A stretch of DNA of 64,000 nucleotides from the NCBI GenBank assembly GCA_002281575.1, contig NCGN01000002.1, positions 1 through 64,000 of the forward strand, in the 5' to 3' direction. A program made the position numbers and the translations under genes. Origin of the DNA: Sphingobacteriia bacterium 28-36-52 (GTDB taxonomy: Bacteria; Bacteroidota; Bacteroidia; Chitinophagales; Chitinophagaceae). Positions 1 through 8,821 of this stretch are shown one piece after another. Every line of letters starts with the position of its first letter. Position 1 is the stretch's first letter. Below the pieces are notes generated by a model. That model did no database searches. It saw only the letters and a list, made by a program, of their open reading frames with translations, and was not told where the DNA came from.

Positions 1-1
1 A

Positions 2-1060
2 GAGATTGCACGTGGGGTAATTCGCAAGATTGGTTATACCAAGAGCGAATACATGTTTGAAGCAAATAGCTGTGGTATTTTATCTGCTATTCATGAGCAA
101 AGTGCCGATATTAACCAAGGGGTAGACAAGAAGAAGAAAGAAGAGCAGGGAGCAGGCGACCAAGGAATGATGTTTGGTTATGCCAGCAATGAAACAGAAG
201 ACTATATGCCATTGGCTTTAGACTTAGCGCACAAGATCTTGATTGAACTAGCTGCATTAAGAAGAGAGAACAAAGCCATCAAATACCTAAGACCTGATGC
301 CAAGAGCCAGGTGACGTTGGAATACAACGACAACAATCAACCCGTAAGAATTGATGCGATTGTAGTATCTACCCAGCACGATGATTTTGATTCGGAAGGC
401 AAGATGTTGGCCAAGATTAAGAACGACATTATTGATATCTTAATTCCAAGAGTTAAAGCGAAGTACAAGAAATACGCGAAGCTGTTTAACAAAGACATTA
501 AATACCATATTAACCCAACCGGCAAGTTTGTAATTGGTGGTCCGCACGGAGACACTGGTTTAACGGGTCGTAAAATCATCGTAGATACCTATGGTGGTAA
601 GGGTGCCCATGGTGGTGGTGCATTCAGCGGTAAAGATCCAAGCAAGGTAGACCGTTCTGCAGCGTATGCAACGCGTCATATTGCGAAGAACTTGGTAGCT
701 GCTGGTGTGGCCAACGAAATCTTGGTACAAGTGTCTTACGCCATTGGTGTAGCACAACCTACTTCTATTAACGTAAACACATACGGTACTGCTAAAGTAA
801 ACTTGACCGATGGCCAAATTGCCAAGATGGTGGAAGGTTTATTCGATATGCGTCCTTACTTTATAGAGCAGCGCTTAAAGCTCAGAAACCCTATCTACAG
901 TGAAACTGCAGCGTATGGTCATATGGGTCGCAAGTCTGAAACGGTAACCAAAACCTTCAAAACTCCAGACGGTAAAGAGAAGAAAGTAAAAGTGGAATTG
1001 TTTACCTGGGAGAAGCTAGATTATGTAGCGAAAGTGAAGAAAGCGTTTGGGTTGAAATAA
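2..1060 (+). CDS. metK: S-adenosylmethionine synthase, 5'-truncated by the window edge
   Basis: Makes S-adenosylmethionine from methionine and ATP in the cytoplasm. The frame is open from base 2, reading [12 protein letters not shown] before the first internal Met, so the N-terminal part lies outside the window. Visible family motifs are the [21 protein letters not shown] loop region and the glycine-rich [19 protein letters not shown] segment that binds ATP and phosphate. The insert between them and the [14 protein letters not shown] end fit the longer Bacteroidota form of MetK. It stands alone and is followed at once by a strong hairpin terminator. Assignment is secure; only the start is missing. 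Confidence 0.96.
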   Translation, partial: EIARGVIRKIGYTKSEYMFEANSCGILSAIHEQSADINQGVDKKKKEEQGAGDQGMMFGYASNETEDYMPLALDLAHKILIELAALRRENKAIKYLRPDAKSQVTLEYNDNNQPVRIDAIVVSTQHDDFDSEGKMLAKIKNDIIDILIPRVKAKYKKYAKLFNKDIKYHINPTGKFVIGGPHGDTGLTGRKIIVDTYGGKGAHGGGAFSGKDPSKVDRSAAYATRHIAKNLVAAGVANEILVQVSYAIGVAQPTSINVNTYGTAKVNLTDGQIAKMVEGLFDMRPYFIEQRLKLRNPIYSETAAYGHMGRKSETVTKTFKTPDGKEKKVKVELFTWEKLDYVAKVKKAFGLK

Positions 1061-1092
1061 AAATTATTTACTCTTTATATAAAAAAATCGTT

Positions 1093-1124
1093 AAAGGCTG
1101 TGTGTAAATACAGCCTTTTTTTTT
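1093..1124 (+). terminator. Rho-independent terminator of metK
   Basis: A perfect 7-bp stem (AGGCTGT / ACAGCCT) with an 8-nt loop is followed by nine T residues, 33 bp after the metK stop. It also argues against using the in-frame GTG at 1100 as the start of the next gene, because that codon lies inside the stem. Confidence 0.85.
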
Positions 1125-1135
1125 ATATTCAAAGA

Positions 1136-1633
1136 ATGAAAACCAGACTAATCGTATTTGGTTCGCTGGCAGCCTTGTTTTTCTTTATCCTTCAAATTCA
1201 AGGTGCGAACCTAAAAACCGATGCCACTCCATTAGGTATTATTGATTTAGAATTTGCCGATACTGGCGAGAGACTGAATGCCGTTCTGTTTGGCTGGTCT
1301 AATGCAGACGTAAAAGCCAATATCTATATAGACTTTGTGTTTATTCCTTTTTATGTGTTGTTTTTTAATACTGCTGCCCTTGCTTGTTCTGCTGCGTGGA
1401 CCAATAGTTCAATGAAGCATGCGGGAACTTCTTTGTCTAAAGCGGTTTATGTTGTAGGGGTATTAGACTTAATTGAGAATAAAATTATGTTGGATAGCTT
1501 GGCAGGTAGCTTTTCAGACTTCACATTAATGCTAACAAATTGGTGTGCCGGTGCAAAATTTTTACTGCTCTTGGTGGTTATACTGTATATTGTAATTAGT
1601 ATACCCTTTATCTTTTTTTATAAAAACAAATGA
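1136..1633 (+). CDS. Small integral membrane protein, unknown function
   Basis: No family recognised. From the ATG at 1136 it encodes 165 residues. Four hydrophobic stretches are visible: residues about 5-23 (LIVFGSLAALFFFILQI), a central segment starting IYIDFVFIPFYVLFF, a weaker one around AVYVVGVLDLIENKIML, and a C-terminal one (FLLLLVVILYIVISIPFIFF). It is probably a four-pass inner-membrane protein. An earlier in-frame GTG at 1100 lies inside the metK terminator and is unlikely to be used. The stop overlaps the start of the NUDIX gene, so the two are probably co-transcribed. Confidence 0.7.
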   Translation: MKTRLIVFGSLAALFFFILQIQGANLKTDATPLGIIDLEFADTGERLNAVLFGWSNADVKANIYIDFVFIPFYVLFFNTAALACSAAWTNSSMKHAGTSLSKAVYVVGVLDLIENKIMLDSLAGSFSDFTLMLTNWCAGAKFLLLLVVILYIVISIPFIFFYKNK

Positions 1634-2187
1634 TGGAATCCAATCCTTGGAAAATTAATGGCGAGAAATTGATTTATCATAATCCTTGGATTGCGCTTAC
1701 CGAATACGATGTAATAAATCCCAATGGAGGTAAAGGGATTTACGGTAAAGTACATTTTAAAAATATTGCCGTTGGGGTTTTAGTATTAGACGAAAACTTG
1801 GATACTTATTTGGTAGGGCAGTACCGATTTACGTTAAATGCATATAGTTGGGAAATGCCCGAGGGCGGTTGTTTGGTGGGATTGGAGCCGCTGGATAGCG
1901 CAAAGCGGGAACTGTTAGAGGAAACAGGTCTTATAGCCGAAGAATGGACCGAATTATTTCAGCTGCATTTGTCTAACTCGGTAAGCGATGAATTAGCCAT
2001 CATTTATTTAGCTCGAAAACTGCACCAAGGTGAGGCAGAACCGGAAGAGACAGAGCAATTAGTGGTTAAAAAACTCCCATTTACTGAAATGGTCAACATG
2101 GTAGAAAATGGCGCCATTACCGACTCCATGACGGTAGCTGCTGTATATAAAGTTCAACTCTTATTGTTGCAGGGAAAATTGAATTAA
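1630..2187 (+). CDS. NUDIX hydrolase, ADP-ribose pyrophosphatase-like
   Basis: A 185-residue NUDIX protein, likely hydrolysing ADP-ribose or a related nucleoside diphosphate derivative. The Nudix helix is at about residues 77-98, ending in RELLEETGL, which supplies the metal-binding REUxEE glutamates. The preceding YSWEMPEGG resembles the ELPAGG strand of ADP-ribose pyrophosphatases. One oddity: the first Glu of the canonical GX5E motif is Leu (GGCLVGL). The start overlaps the previous stop by 4 bp (ATGA); a second ATG follows immediately. Substrate is inferred only from overall resemblance. Confidence 0.85.
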   Translation: MMESNPWKINGEKLIYHNPWIALTEYDVINPNGGKGIYGKVHFKNIAVGVLVLDENLDTYLVGQYRFTLNAYSWEMPEGGCLVGLEPLDSAKRELLEETGLIAEEWTELFQLHLSNSVSDELAIIYLARKLHQGEAEPEETEQLVVKKLPFTEMVNMVENGAITDSMTVAAVYKVQLLLLQGKLN

Positions 2188-2195
2188 TACATTTG
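2188..2195 (+). promoter_or_regulatory. Bacteroidota-type -7 box (TACATTTG) upstream of the SpoU methyltransferase
   Basis: TACATTTG matches the TAnnTTTG box used by the Bacteroidota housekeeping sigma factor. It ends 3 nt before the ATG at 2199, so transcription from it would give an almost leaderless mRNA. No clear TTG -33 element is visible at the right spacing, so this could be chance. Confidence 0.35.
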
Positions 2196-2198
2196 CAG

Positions 2199-2963
2199 AT
2201 GGCATTGAAAAAAACTTCTTTAATTATTGGCCGTCAGCCGTTGGTAGAAGCTTTGCAATCGGGCAAAGCCATAGACAAAATTTTACTGCAGAAAAATGCA
2301 AGTGGAGAAGTAGTACACCAAATTCGAACTTTATCACGCGAGCACAATATTCCCATTCAACTGGTTCCAGTAGAAAAATTGAATGGATTAAGCAAAGCCA
2401 ATCACCAAGGGGTGATTGCAATAGTTGCATTGGTTCAATATTTAGATTTACAACAAGTAATTGATCATGTAGTATCTGAAGGAACAGTGCCAATGTTTTT
2501 AATGCTAGATGGTGTTACCGATGTACGAAATATTGGTGCCATTGCCCGAACGGCTGTTTGCTGTGGAGCACAAGCGATCATTATTCCAGATAAAGGGGTA
2601 GGGGCATTAAATGAAGAAGCCATGAAAAGCAGTGCAGGTGCTTTAGAGAAAATACATATTTGTAGAGTAGGTAGTTTGTTGAAAGCAGTAGACGATTTAC
2701 ATTTAAATGGAATTGCAGTTTATACCAGTGAAATGAGAGCCGATCAAAATGTTTACGATTTAGACTATACCATTCCTTGTTGTGTAATTATGGGCGATGA
2801 AGGTAGAGGGGTGCAGCCTTATTTGGCTAAATCGGCAGATGCATTTTTTAAAATACCCATGGCAGCAAAATTTGATTCACTCAATGTGTCTGTTGCAACA
2901 GGAATGATTTTGTACGAAGGAATGAAACAGCGAATGGGCGTTAAATCTGTATCTAATTCATGA
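2199..2963 (+). CDS. SpoU/TrmH-family RNA 2'-O-methyltransferase (RlmB-like)
   Basis: A 254-residue SPOUT methyltransferase, probably methylating the 2'-OH of a guanosine in 23S rRNA. The N-terminal substrate-binding domain (GRQPLVEAL) is followed by the three SpoU motifs: LDGVTDVRNIGAIARTA, IMGDEGRGV and IPMAAKFDSLNVSVATGM, which build the trefoil knot that holds S-adenosylmethionine. I chose the ATG at 2199 over an in-frame TTG at 2193. It overlaps the next gene by 4 bp. The exact target nucleotide (RlmB versus TrmH type) cannot be told from sequence alone. Confidence 0.88.
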   Translation: MALKKTSLIIGRQPLVEALQSGKAIDKILLQKNASGEVVHQIRTLSREHNIPIQLVPVEKLNGLSKANHQGVIAIVALVQYLDLQQVIDHVVSEGTVPMFLMLDGVTDVRNIGAIARTAVCCGAQAIIIPDKGVGALNEEAMKSSAGALEKIHICRVGSLLKAVDDLHLNGIAVYTSEMRADQNVYDLDYTIPCCVIMGDEGRGVQPYLAKSADAFFKIPMAAKFDSLNVSVATGMILYEGMKQRMGVKSVSNS

Positions 2964-3835
2964 CCATGCAATTGAGCAATACGAATAAAACTATTTTGGT
3001 AGAATGCCCTCGAGACGCAATGCAGGGATGGAAAAATTATATACCAACCGAAAAAAAAATTGACTACCTCAATGCATTACTTAAAGTAGGTTTTGATGTA
3101 CTCGATTGCGGCAGTTTTGTTTCTCCTAAAGCTATCCCACAAATGGCCGATACAGCTGAAGTAATAAAGGCTTTAGATTTGAGCAATAGCTTTACCAAAT
3201 TATTGGTGATTGTAGCCAATCAACGAGGGGCAGAAGAAGCAGTAGCATTTGATACAGTTAGTTATTTAGGATTTCCTTTTTCTATTTCTCCTAGCTTTCA
3301 AATGAGAAATACCAATAGCAGTTTAGAAGAAAGTTTTGAGCGGGTAAAAGCCATACAAGCATTGTGTGTGGCACACCATAAAGAACTGGTCATTTATTTG
3401 AGTATGGGTTTTGGAAATCCTTATGGAGATTTGTACAACCAAGCAATTTTATTGAAATGGGCAGGTGAAATGGCTGCATTAGGAATTAAAACCATTTCTT
3501 TAGCAGATACGGTTGGATTGGCTAGCCCCAATCAAATAAGGGATGCATTAAGTATTTTGATACCCCAATACCCAGCAATTCAATTTGGGGTGCATTTGCA
3601 CGCAAGTGCAGCAAATTGGGAACCCAAGTTGGCTGCCGCATTACAAGCTGGCTGTAATAGGATAGATGGAGCTTTAAAAGGCATTGGTGGCTGCCCAATG
3701 GCACAAGATGATTTAGTGGGTAATATGGATACCGAAAATATTGTTCAGTATTTAATACAGCACCAGTTACTGAATCATATTAACACAGTTCAATTGCAGC
3801 ATTGCAGTAATATGGTCTCGACCGTTTTTCAATAA
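2960..3835 (+). CDS. Hydroxymethylglutaryl-CoA lyase family protein
   Basis: A 291-residue TIM-barrel enzyme of the HMGL-like/DRE-TIM superfamily, probably cleaving HMG-CoA to acetoacetate and acetyl-CoA in leucine degradation. It opens with VECPRDAMQGW, the equivalent of the EVGPRDGLQ metal-site motif. It carries FVSPKAIPQMAD, an HLHAS metal-binding strand, and GIGGCPMAQDDLVGN, which matches the catalytic-Cys signature of HMG-CoA lyases. It starts within a 4-bp overlap of the methyltransferase gene. No other leucine-degradation genes are nearby, so the physiological role is inferred from family only. Confidence 0.88.
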   Translation: MTMQLSNTNKTILVECPRDAMQGWKNYIPTEKKIDYLNALLKVGFDVLDCGSFVSPKAIPQMADTAEVIKALDLSNSFTKLLVIVANQRGAEEAVAFDTVSYLGFPFSISPSFQMRNTNSSLEESFERVKAIQALCVAHHKELVIYLSMGFGNPYGDLYNQAILLKWAGEMAALGIKTISLADTVGLASPNQIRDALSILIPQYPAIQFGVHLHASAANWEPKLAAALQAGCNRIDGALKGIGGCPMAQDDLVGNMDTENIVQYLIQHQLLNHINTVQLQHCSNMVSTVFQ

Positions 3836-3842
3836 CACTTCT

Positions 3843-4859
3843 ATGAAGTTTCATTACGAATTTCCCATTAAGAAAATACCTGCCCCGTTCATGCATTACC
3901 ATAAAATGGTCATGATGGGTTCTTGCTTTACCGAGAACATTGGTCAATTATTAAAGAGCCATTGTTTTACTGTATTAGAAAATCCGAACGGAATTTTGTT
4001 TAATCCAATTAGTGTAGTAGAGGCAGTAGATAGTTATATTCATCAAAAGCAAATTGTTGCGTCTGACCTGTTTTTATTGAATGAAACTTGGCATAGTTGG
4101 AAACACCATAGTCGTTTTTCAGGTACTACCCAAGCAGATGCAGTATCGAAAATAAATGCATCTACAACAGCTGCATCTCAGTTTTTAAAAACAGCCAATC
4201 ATCTCATGATTACGCTGGGTTCTGCTTGGGTATATCGGTTAACAGCAGCCGCAGACGGTAAAGCAGGGTCTGTTGCAGCCAATAACCATAAAGCACCCGC
4301 AGCATGGTTTGAAAGAGAATTGTTAACAGCAGCTACAACACAACAAATGCTGCAACAAATGGTGGATCAGCTGCTTCAATTCAATCCATACCTACAAATC
4401 ATTTTTACCATCAGTCCTGTAAGACATTTGCGTGAAGGGGTAATAGATAATAATAGAAGTAAAGCGGTATTAATTCAAGCAGTTCATGATTTGGCAAATA
4501 GCAATAATGCTATTTATTATTTCCCAGCTTATGAATTGGTTATTGACGATTTACGCGATTATCGTTTTTATGCAGAAGACATGGTTCACCCCAATTATCA
4601 AGCCACACAATATGTTTGGGAAAAATTTGTTGATGCTTGTATAGATAGCGAAGCCAGCAAGCAATTCAAGTTGATTAGGGAAATCAAATTGGCTTATCAG
4701 CACAAACCATTTAATCCAGCAACGGGTCAGCACCAGCAATTCTTAAAAAAGTATGCCAATGAAACTGCACATTTAATGGAACAGTTTCCGCATATTCAAT
4801 TAACCGAAGAATTGAATTATTTTAAAACTGGAATTAGAAATCAGCAATCGGTGGATTAG
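3843..4859 (+). CDS. GSCFA domain protein
   Basis: A 338-residue protein with the eponymous motif GSCFTENIG at about residues 26-34, followed by NPNGILFNPISV. Later it has ITLGSAWVY and FTISPVRHLREG, typical of this SGNH-hydrolase-like family common in Bacteroidota. The DMVHPNYQATQYVW motif near residues 245-258 looks like the catalytic Asp/His block. Activity is thought to be esterase-like but is not established. It ends the + strand operon and its 3' end overlaps the converging gene by 26 bp. Confidence 0.88.
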   Translation: MKFHYEFPIKKIPAPFMHYHKMVMMGSCFTENIGQLLKSHCFTVLENPNGILFNPISVVEAVDSYIHQKQIVASDLFLLNETWHSWKHHSRFSGTTQADAVSKINASTTAASQFLKTANHLMITLGSAWVYRLTAAADGKAGSVAANNHKAPAAWFERELLTAATTQQMLQQMVDQLLQFNPYLQIIFTISPVRHLREGVIDNNRSKAVLIQAVHDLANSNNAIYYFPAYELVIDDLRDYRFYAEDMVHPNYQATQYVWEKFVDACIDSEASKQFKLIREIKLAYQHKPFNPATGQHQQFLKKYANETAHLMEQFPHIQLTEELNYFKTGIRNQQSVD

Positions 4860-5721
4860 TTAGTGCTTCTTGTAAAGGAATCAGTTTGCATAAGCTGGCT
4901 AATTCCTTTCTTTTTAAAAAGTTTTCAATATCACTTTTGTGTAATAGCCCAGTTATAATTAATATGGTTTTATTGCTATTGGCGTTTAATTCTTTCAATA
5001 TCTTTTTGTTGATGGCTTCACTTCTTTCGTCCCAAAAATCTACCTGCGCATTATACCAATTACTAAATGGTTGCAATGCCGGATAATTCATGGTAATTCT
5101 TCTAATGGCGTGTTTTTCTTTATAAATAATTGTTTCAATGGTATCTGTTAAATTAGGGCTGTTCATCCTTACTAAGGAGCTATCTAATAAACGCAAGAAT
5201 GCATTATTGATATTGGTATAGTTATTGAACTCATCGGCATCCCCTGCATTTAAAAGCCCTTCGTTGTATACCCTCATCAATGTTTCTTGGTGCGATTTTT
5301 CCATTAATTGTGTGTAAGAAATATAGCTTTTTCTATTAGGGATATAGATGTCAAATGGTGCAATACAAACCGAATCTTTTATTTCTTTAAATTTCCTTGT
5401 TGCCCTGTATTCAATTGGGTTATTCCAAACCCCTAAAAATTCGGCTGTTTTTGCCCCCCAAACTTTATTAATGGTACAATTCTTAATTACAGATGAATCA
5501 AATTCTAGTAATATAATATCTGGATTAATTCGCTTGATTATTTGCAACATACTACCCACTGTTACCAGTTTATTTCCGTTGTGTTTGGTGCCCAATATGA
5601 TGACTCTATTAGGGGAGGGTTCAGCACTTGCCGAATAAGCAGCAACTACCCAAACAATAATTGCACCCAATTTTATCCAATTAAAACAAGGTTTGTACGC
5701 CATTGGCAATTTTAAATTCAT
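4834..5721 (-). CDS. Exported TraB/GumN-like protein (tentative)
   Basis: A 295-residue protein with an N-terminal hydrophobic segment (LGAIIVWVVAAYSASA) that looks like a signal peptide or anchor. The mature part opens with VIILGTKHNGNK and continues with PDIILLEFDSS. Near the C-terminus it has TILIITGLLHKSDI. This strand-helix pattern resembles TraB/PrgY/GumN proteins, putative membrane-associated peptidase-fold proteins. An alternative start at 5703 would shorten the overlap with the upstream ogt-like gene from 41 to 23 bp. I would not assign a function. Confidence 0.5.
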   Translation of the reverse strand: MNLKLPMAYKPCFNWIKLGAIIVWVVAAYSASAEPSPNRVIILGTKHNGNKLVTVGSMLQIIKRINPDIILLEFDSSVIKNCTINKVWGAKTAEFLGVWNNPIEYRATRKFKEIKDSVCIAPFDIYIPNRKSYISYTQLMEKSHQETLMRVYNEGLLNAGDADEFNNYTNINNAFLRLLDSSLVRMNSPNLTDTIETIIYKEKHAIRRITMNYPALQPFSNWYNAQVDFWDERSEAINKKILKELNANSNKTILIITGLLHKSDIENFLKRKELASLCKLIPLQEALTNPPIADF

Positions 5722-6178
5722 GTTGTAATAGCCATTTTTTTCGCCACATGCCGCCCGAATATCCTGTTAAGGAACGGTCACTTCCAATTACTCTATGACA
5801 AGGAACAATGATGGCAATTTTATTTTTCCCATTGGTAGTAGCTGCTGCTCTAATTACTTTTGGGTCTCCTAATTTTTTGGCCAAGTCTAAATAACTAATG
5901 GTTTTACCGTATTCAATATCCATTAGTTTGTTCCATACTCGAACCTGAAAATCGGTACCATCTTGGTGAACAGGTAAATCAAAATGTTTTCTTTTTCCAT
6001 GAAAATATTCAATTAGCTGTTCAGTGCATTGGTGCATGATTTCGGTAATGCCTGGTTCCCCATGGGTAAATTGGTCTTTGTTGTCTACAAAGCTTAATTC
6101 ACCAATATAATGGTTGGTACCCCCAATTTGTAAGAGTCCTATAGGACTTTCGTAATAAGTATAATGCAATTCGCCCAT
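5681..6178 (-). CDS. ogt: Methylated-DNA--protein-cysteine methyltransferase
   Basis: A 165-residue suicide repair protein that moves the methyl group from O6-methylguanine (or O4-methylthymine) to its own cysteine. The active site PCHRVIG lies at about residues 127-133, followed by TGYSGGMWRKKWLL, the usual helix closing the active-site channel. The upstream FQVRVWNKLMDIEYGKTISY matches the recognition-helix domain. Length fits Ogt/MGMT without an Ada domain. It is first of a two-gene - strand unit with the TraB/GumN-like gene. No Ada regulatory part is present, so induction by alkylation is not indicated. Confidence 0.93.
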   Translation of the reverse strand: MGELHYTYYESPIGLLQIGGTNHYIGELSFVDNKDQFTHGEPGITEIMHQCTEQLIEYFHGKRKHFDLPVHQDGTDFQVRVWNKLMDIEYGKTISYLDLAKKLGDPKVIRAAATTNGKNKIAIIVPCHRVIGSDRSLTGYSGGMWRKKWLLQHEFKIANGVQTLF

Positions 6179-6226
6179 TTAACCATTCCTTATATCGTGA
6201 ATAAATATACAGAACTAAATGGTTTA

Positions 6227-6556
6227 TTATCCAATTTTAAATCCATTGCTTGTTGTCTTATTGGGCTGGAGTAAGATTACTTGGTTATTTTCATCGTACA
6301 CGCCCAACACCAAACATTCACTAAAAAAATGGGCAATCTTTTTTGGAGGGAAATTCACTACTGCAACAATCTGTTTGCCAATTAATTCAGCTGTAGTGTA
6401 ATGAGCGGTTATTTGAGCAGAGGATTGTTTAATCCCTAATTCACCAAAATCTATGGTTAGTTGATAGGCTGGTTTAATAGCTTCTGGAAAGGGGTTGGCG
6501 TCAAGAATGGTTCCAGTTCTGATATCTATTTTTTCAAAATCGTGCCAGCTAATCAT
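6227..6556 (-). CDS. csaA: CsaA-like tRNA-binding-domain protein
   Basis: A 109-residue stand-alone tRNA-binding (EMAP-II-like OB-fold) protein. The family signature appears as DIRTGTILDANPFPEA at the N-terminus, with a central SSAQITAHYT and then VVNFPPKKI. In Bacillus CsaA has been described as an export-linked chaperone; the molecular role in Bacteroidota is not settled. Its start overlaps the stop of the upstream SirB1-like gene by one base (TAATG), so translation is probably coupled. Confidence 0.85.
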   Translation of the reverse strand: MISWHDFEKIDIRTGTILDANPFPEAIKPAYQLTIDFGELGIKQSSAQITAHYTTAELIGKQIVAVVNFPPKKIAHFFSECLVLGVYDENNQVILLQPNKTTSNGFKIG

Positions 6557-7434
6557 TATATCATTTCTTGTATAAGTGCAACCAATTGCATCAACTCTTG
6601 TTGTTTGTATTTTTGTTCTTCTTTACAGAAACATTTGGCTACTTCGCCAATTAAATGCTTAATGATTTGTGGATGAGTTTTAGGAACAAAAAAAGCTGGT
6701 TCTACGGTTGCTCCAATTCTTGTTAAATATGTTTCAATATCAGTATGTGAGTAAGCCTGCCCATTGGTAGCATCCACAAAAAAATGAATTTGGTCTCTGT
6801 ATGAAGTATTGGGTTCATCAAATTCAAATTCTGAATTGAAAAAAGCGATGATAGACTGTTTAGGAATATTTATGATTCTTGCGTTGACCTCTAATTTTTC
6901 ACAAATGATTTGATAAATAATGCTATTGGCTATGGCATTTCCTTTTTTTGCTTCTAAAACTTTGTGCAGAAAAAAATCGTCGGGGTTTTCATACTTCAAC
7001 TCAATGCCCTTTAAATGATAGTAATTATAAATAATACTACTTAACACATTGGCCTGTTCAAGAGGGGTAAGAAAGCTATTTAACTCTAGCCACACATTTC
7101 TCCTAATTTTTTCTATGTCTTGTAATACGGGCGTAGTTTGTAAATCGGGGTATTGAAATTTGGCAACCAATAATGCACCAAATAATAAATCGGGACAGGG
7201 GCTATTCACCCATTCTGTAAAATCGTTTTGTAGGTCGGTAAAATGCAAGCGATGAATAATCATCTCAATTCTTTCCTGAATTTCTTCATTAGGGGTTGTT
7301 TCCCATAAATGTTCCAGGTTGGGGATAACCGGTTTGCCATAGCCTACCAGTTTTTCTGTAACAGTTGTATAAACAACTTCATCTGGATCATCTATGAGCG
7401 TGAACAGGGCATTTAATTCTTTGGTCTCCTGCAT
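6556..7434 (-). CDS. SirB1-like protein (Transglut_core2)
   Basis: A 292-residue protein of the SirB1/UPF0162 type. After an alpha-helical, HEAT-like N-terminal part (VTEKLVGYGKPVIPNL) comes the transglutaminase-like core. KKGNAIANSIIYQIICEKL aligns with the RxGNPISLSILY motif of the family, although the catalytic Cys position is not obvious. The C-terminal SYRDQIHFFVDATNGQAYS fits the expected second catalytic strand. Function unknown; probably not an active transglutaminase. It is transcribed with the CsaA-like gene. Confidence 0.75.
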   Translation of the reverse strand: MQETKELNALFTLIDDPDEVVYTTVTEKLVGYGKPVIPNLEHLWETTPNEEIQERIEMIIHRLHFTDLQNDFTEWVNSPCPDLLFGALLVAKFQYPDLQTTPVLQDIEKIRRNVWLELNSFLTPLEQANVLSSIIYNYYHLKGIELKYENPDDFFLHKVLEAKKGNAIANSIIYQIICEKLEVNARIINIPKQSIIAFFNSEFEFDEPNTSYRDQIHFFVDATNGQAYSHTDIETYLTRIGATVEPAFFVPKTHPQIIKHLIGEVAKCFCKEEQKYKQQELMQLVALIQEMI

Positions 7435-7611
7435 ATTGAGCTTAAATTCTTATCAAACTAAATTAATTTTTACTGAATAGTCAAGCATAAGTTATTCCCC
7501 CCTTGTGGATATATGTTTCATTTTACGCATAATAATTTTAACAGATAGTCGTTCAATTGTCATTTCTGCCTTAAATTAGTAATATTAACACCATAACTGA
7601 TTGTTAAGGTT

Positions 7612-7619
7612 TACCTTTG
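7612..7619 (+). promoter_or_regulatory. -7 promoter box (TACCTTTG) for the desaturase gene
   Basis: A TAnnTTTG match ends 19 nt before the desaturase ATG, in the 204-bp gap between divergent genes. This predicts a short 5' leader. No convincing TTG element lies about 20 nt upstream. Confidence 0.5.
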
Positions 7620-7638
7620 ACACTATTAATTTTTTTGA

Positions 7639-8715
7639 ATGAGTACATTTACTATCCCCAAATTTCCTGCTGTAAAGCAATCCCTTCACTTAGAGTTAAA
7701 AAAAAGAGTACAAGCCTATTTTGATGAAAGAGGCATTGACGCAACCGGAACCCCTAAATTATTTACAAAGGCAATCATCATGGTAATTGCTTTTGTGATT
7801 GTTTACACCCACTTAGTATTTTTTACACCAGCTTGGTATTTTGCTGTAGCTGAATGTATCTTATTAGGAGGATTGGTTGCTGGAATTGGTTTTAACGTAA
7901 TGCACGATGGTAGCCATGGAAGTTTCAGCACCAATCGTTGGGTTAATAAAATTGCTGCTTCTTCTATCAGTTTGTTAGGTGCGAATCATTTTATGTGGAA
8001 TATGAAACACAATATGATTCACCACAGTTTTACCAATATTGATGGAGTAGACGATGATATTGAAGTGGGTATTTTAATGCGTATGGCACCTACCCAAAAA
8101 AGAATTGGTGCACATAAATTCCAACATTTATATTTCTGGATATTGTATATGTTGTTGTACGTATTCTGGATTTTCTTTACAGACTATAAAAAATATTTTA
8201 CCCAAAAAATTGGCAATGTTCCATTGAAAAAAATGAGCACTGCAGATCATATTGAATTTTGGGCAGTTAAAGTATACCATGCTGCTGTATTCATTGTAAT
8301 ACCAGTAGCCATTGTTGGCTGGGTTAATTGGGTAATTGGTTTTGTTATTATGACTTTCTTTGCAGGCTTTGTATTGAGTATCGTATTTCAATTAGCGCAT
8401 ACTGTAGAACATACTGAGTTTCCTGTTGCAGATATTGAAACCCATAAACTACCTGATGAATTTGCAGCTCACCAAATTAAGACTACTGCTAATTTTGCAA
8501 CAAAAAATAAATTGATTAGTTGGTTAGTAGGTGGATTAAATTTCCAAATTGAACACCATTTGTTCCCGAAAATTTCGCACGTTCATTATCCTGCAATTAG
8601 CGAGATTGTGAAGTCGGTTTGTAAGGAATATCAATTACAATATATTGAGTACCCTACCATGCGTAGAGCAGTTGTAGCACACGTTCGTTTCTTAAGGGAA
8701 ATGGGAAGAGCATAG
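7639..8715 (+). CDS. Membrane fatty acid desaturase
   Basis: A 358-residue diiron desaturase that introduces a cis double bond into acyl chains, probably to tune membrane fluidity. The three histidine boxes are present: HDGSH (residues about 91-95), HNMIHHS (about 127-133) and QIEHH (about 299-303). The Q in the third box is typical of front-end or acyl-lipid type enzymes. Hydrophobic pairs lie before box 1 and between boxes 2 and 3. It is monocistronic, with its own promoter box and a strong terminator. Regiospecificity cannot be read from the sequence. Confidence 0.92.
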   Translation: MSTFTIPKFPAVKQSLHLELKKRVQAYFDERGIDATGTPKLFTKAIIMVIAFVIVYTHLVFFTPAWYFAVAECILLGGLVAGIGFNVMHDGSHGSFSTNRWVNKIAASSISLLGANHFMWNMKHNMIHHSFTNIDGVDDDIEVGILMRMAPTQKRIGAHKFQHLYFWILYMLLYVFWIFFTDYKKYFTQKIGNVPLKKMSTADHIEFWAVKVYHAAVFIVIPVAIVGWVNWVIGFVIMTFFAGFVLSIVFQLAHTVEHTEFPVADIETHKLPDEFAAHQIKTTANFATKNKLISWLVGGLNFQIEHHLFPKISHVHYPAISEIVKSVCKEYQLQYIEYPTMRRAVVAHVRFLREMGRA

Positions 8716-8764
8716 TTTCTGCTAGTAAACACCTATTTAATTCGTATTTTACTTATAACGATAA

Positions 8765-8797
8765 TAAAAAACTCCGATCACTGATCGGAGTTTTTTT
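8765..8797. terminator. Bidirectional terminator between the desaturase gene and topA
   Basis: A near-perfect hairpin (ACTCCGATCA / CTGATCGGAG) is flanked by an A-run on one side and seven Ts on the other. It can serve both the + strand desaturase and the converging - strand topA. Confidence 0.88.
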
Positions 8798-8821
8798 ATG
8801 TCCCTCATCTTTGAGGCATAT

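Noticed and set aside
1100..1135. GTG at 1100 as the start of the membrane protein
   Set aside because: It lies inside the metK terminator stem; the ATG at 1136 begins just before the first hydrophobic helix.
7612..7619. A TTG -33 element for the desaturase promoter at 7601-7603
   Set aside because: The spacing to the TACCTTTG box is only 8 nt, too short for the Bacteroidota consensus.
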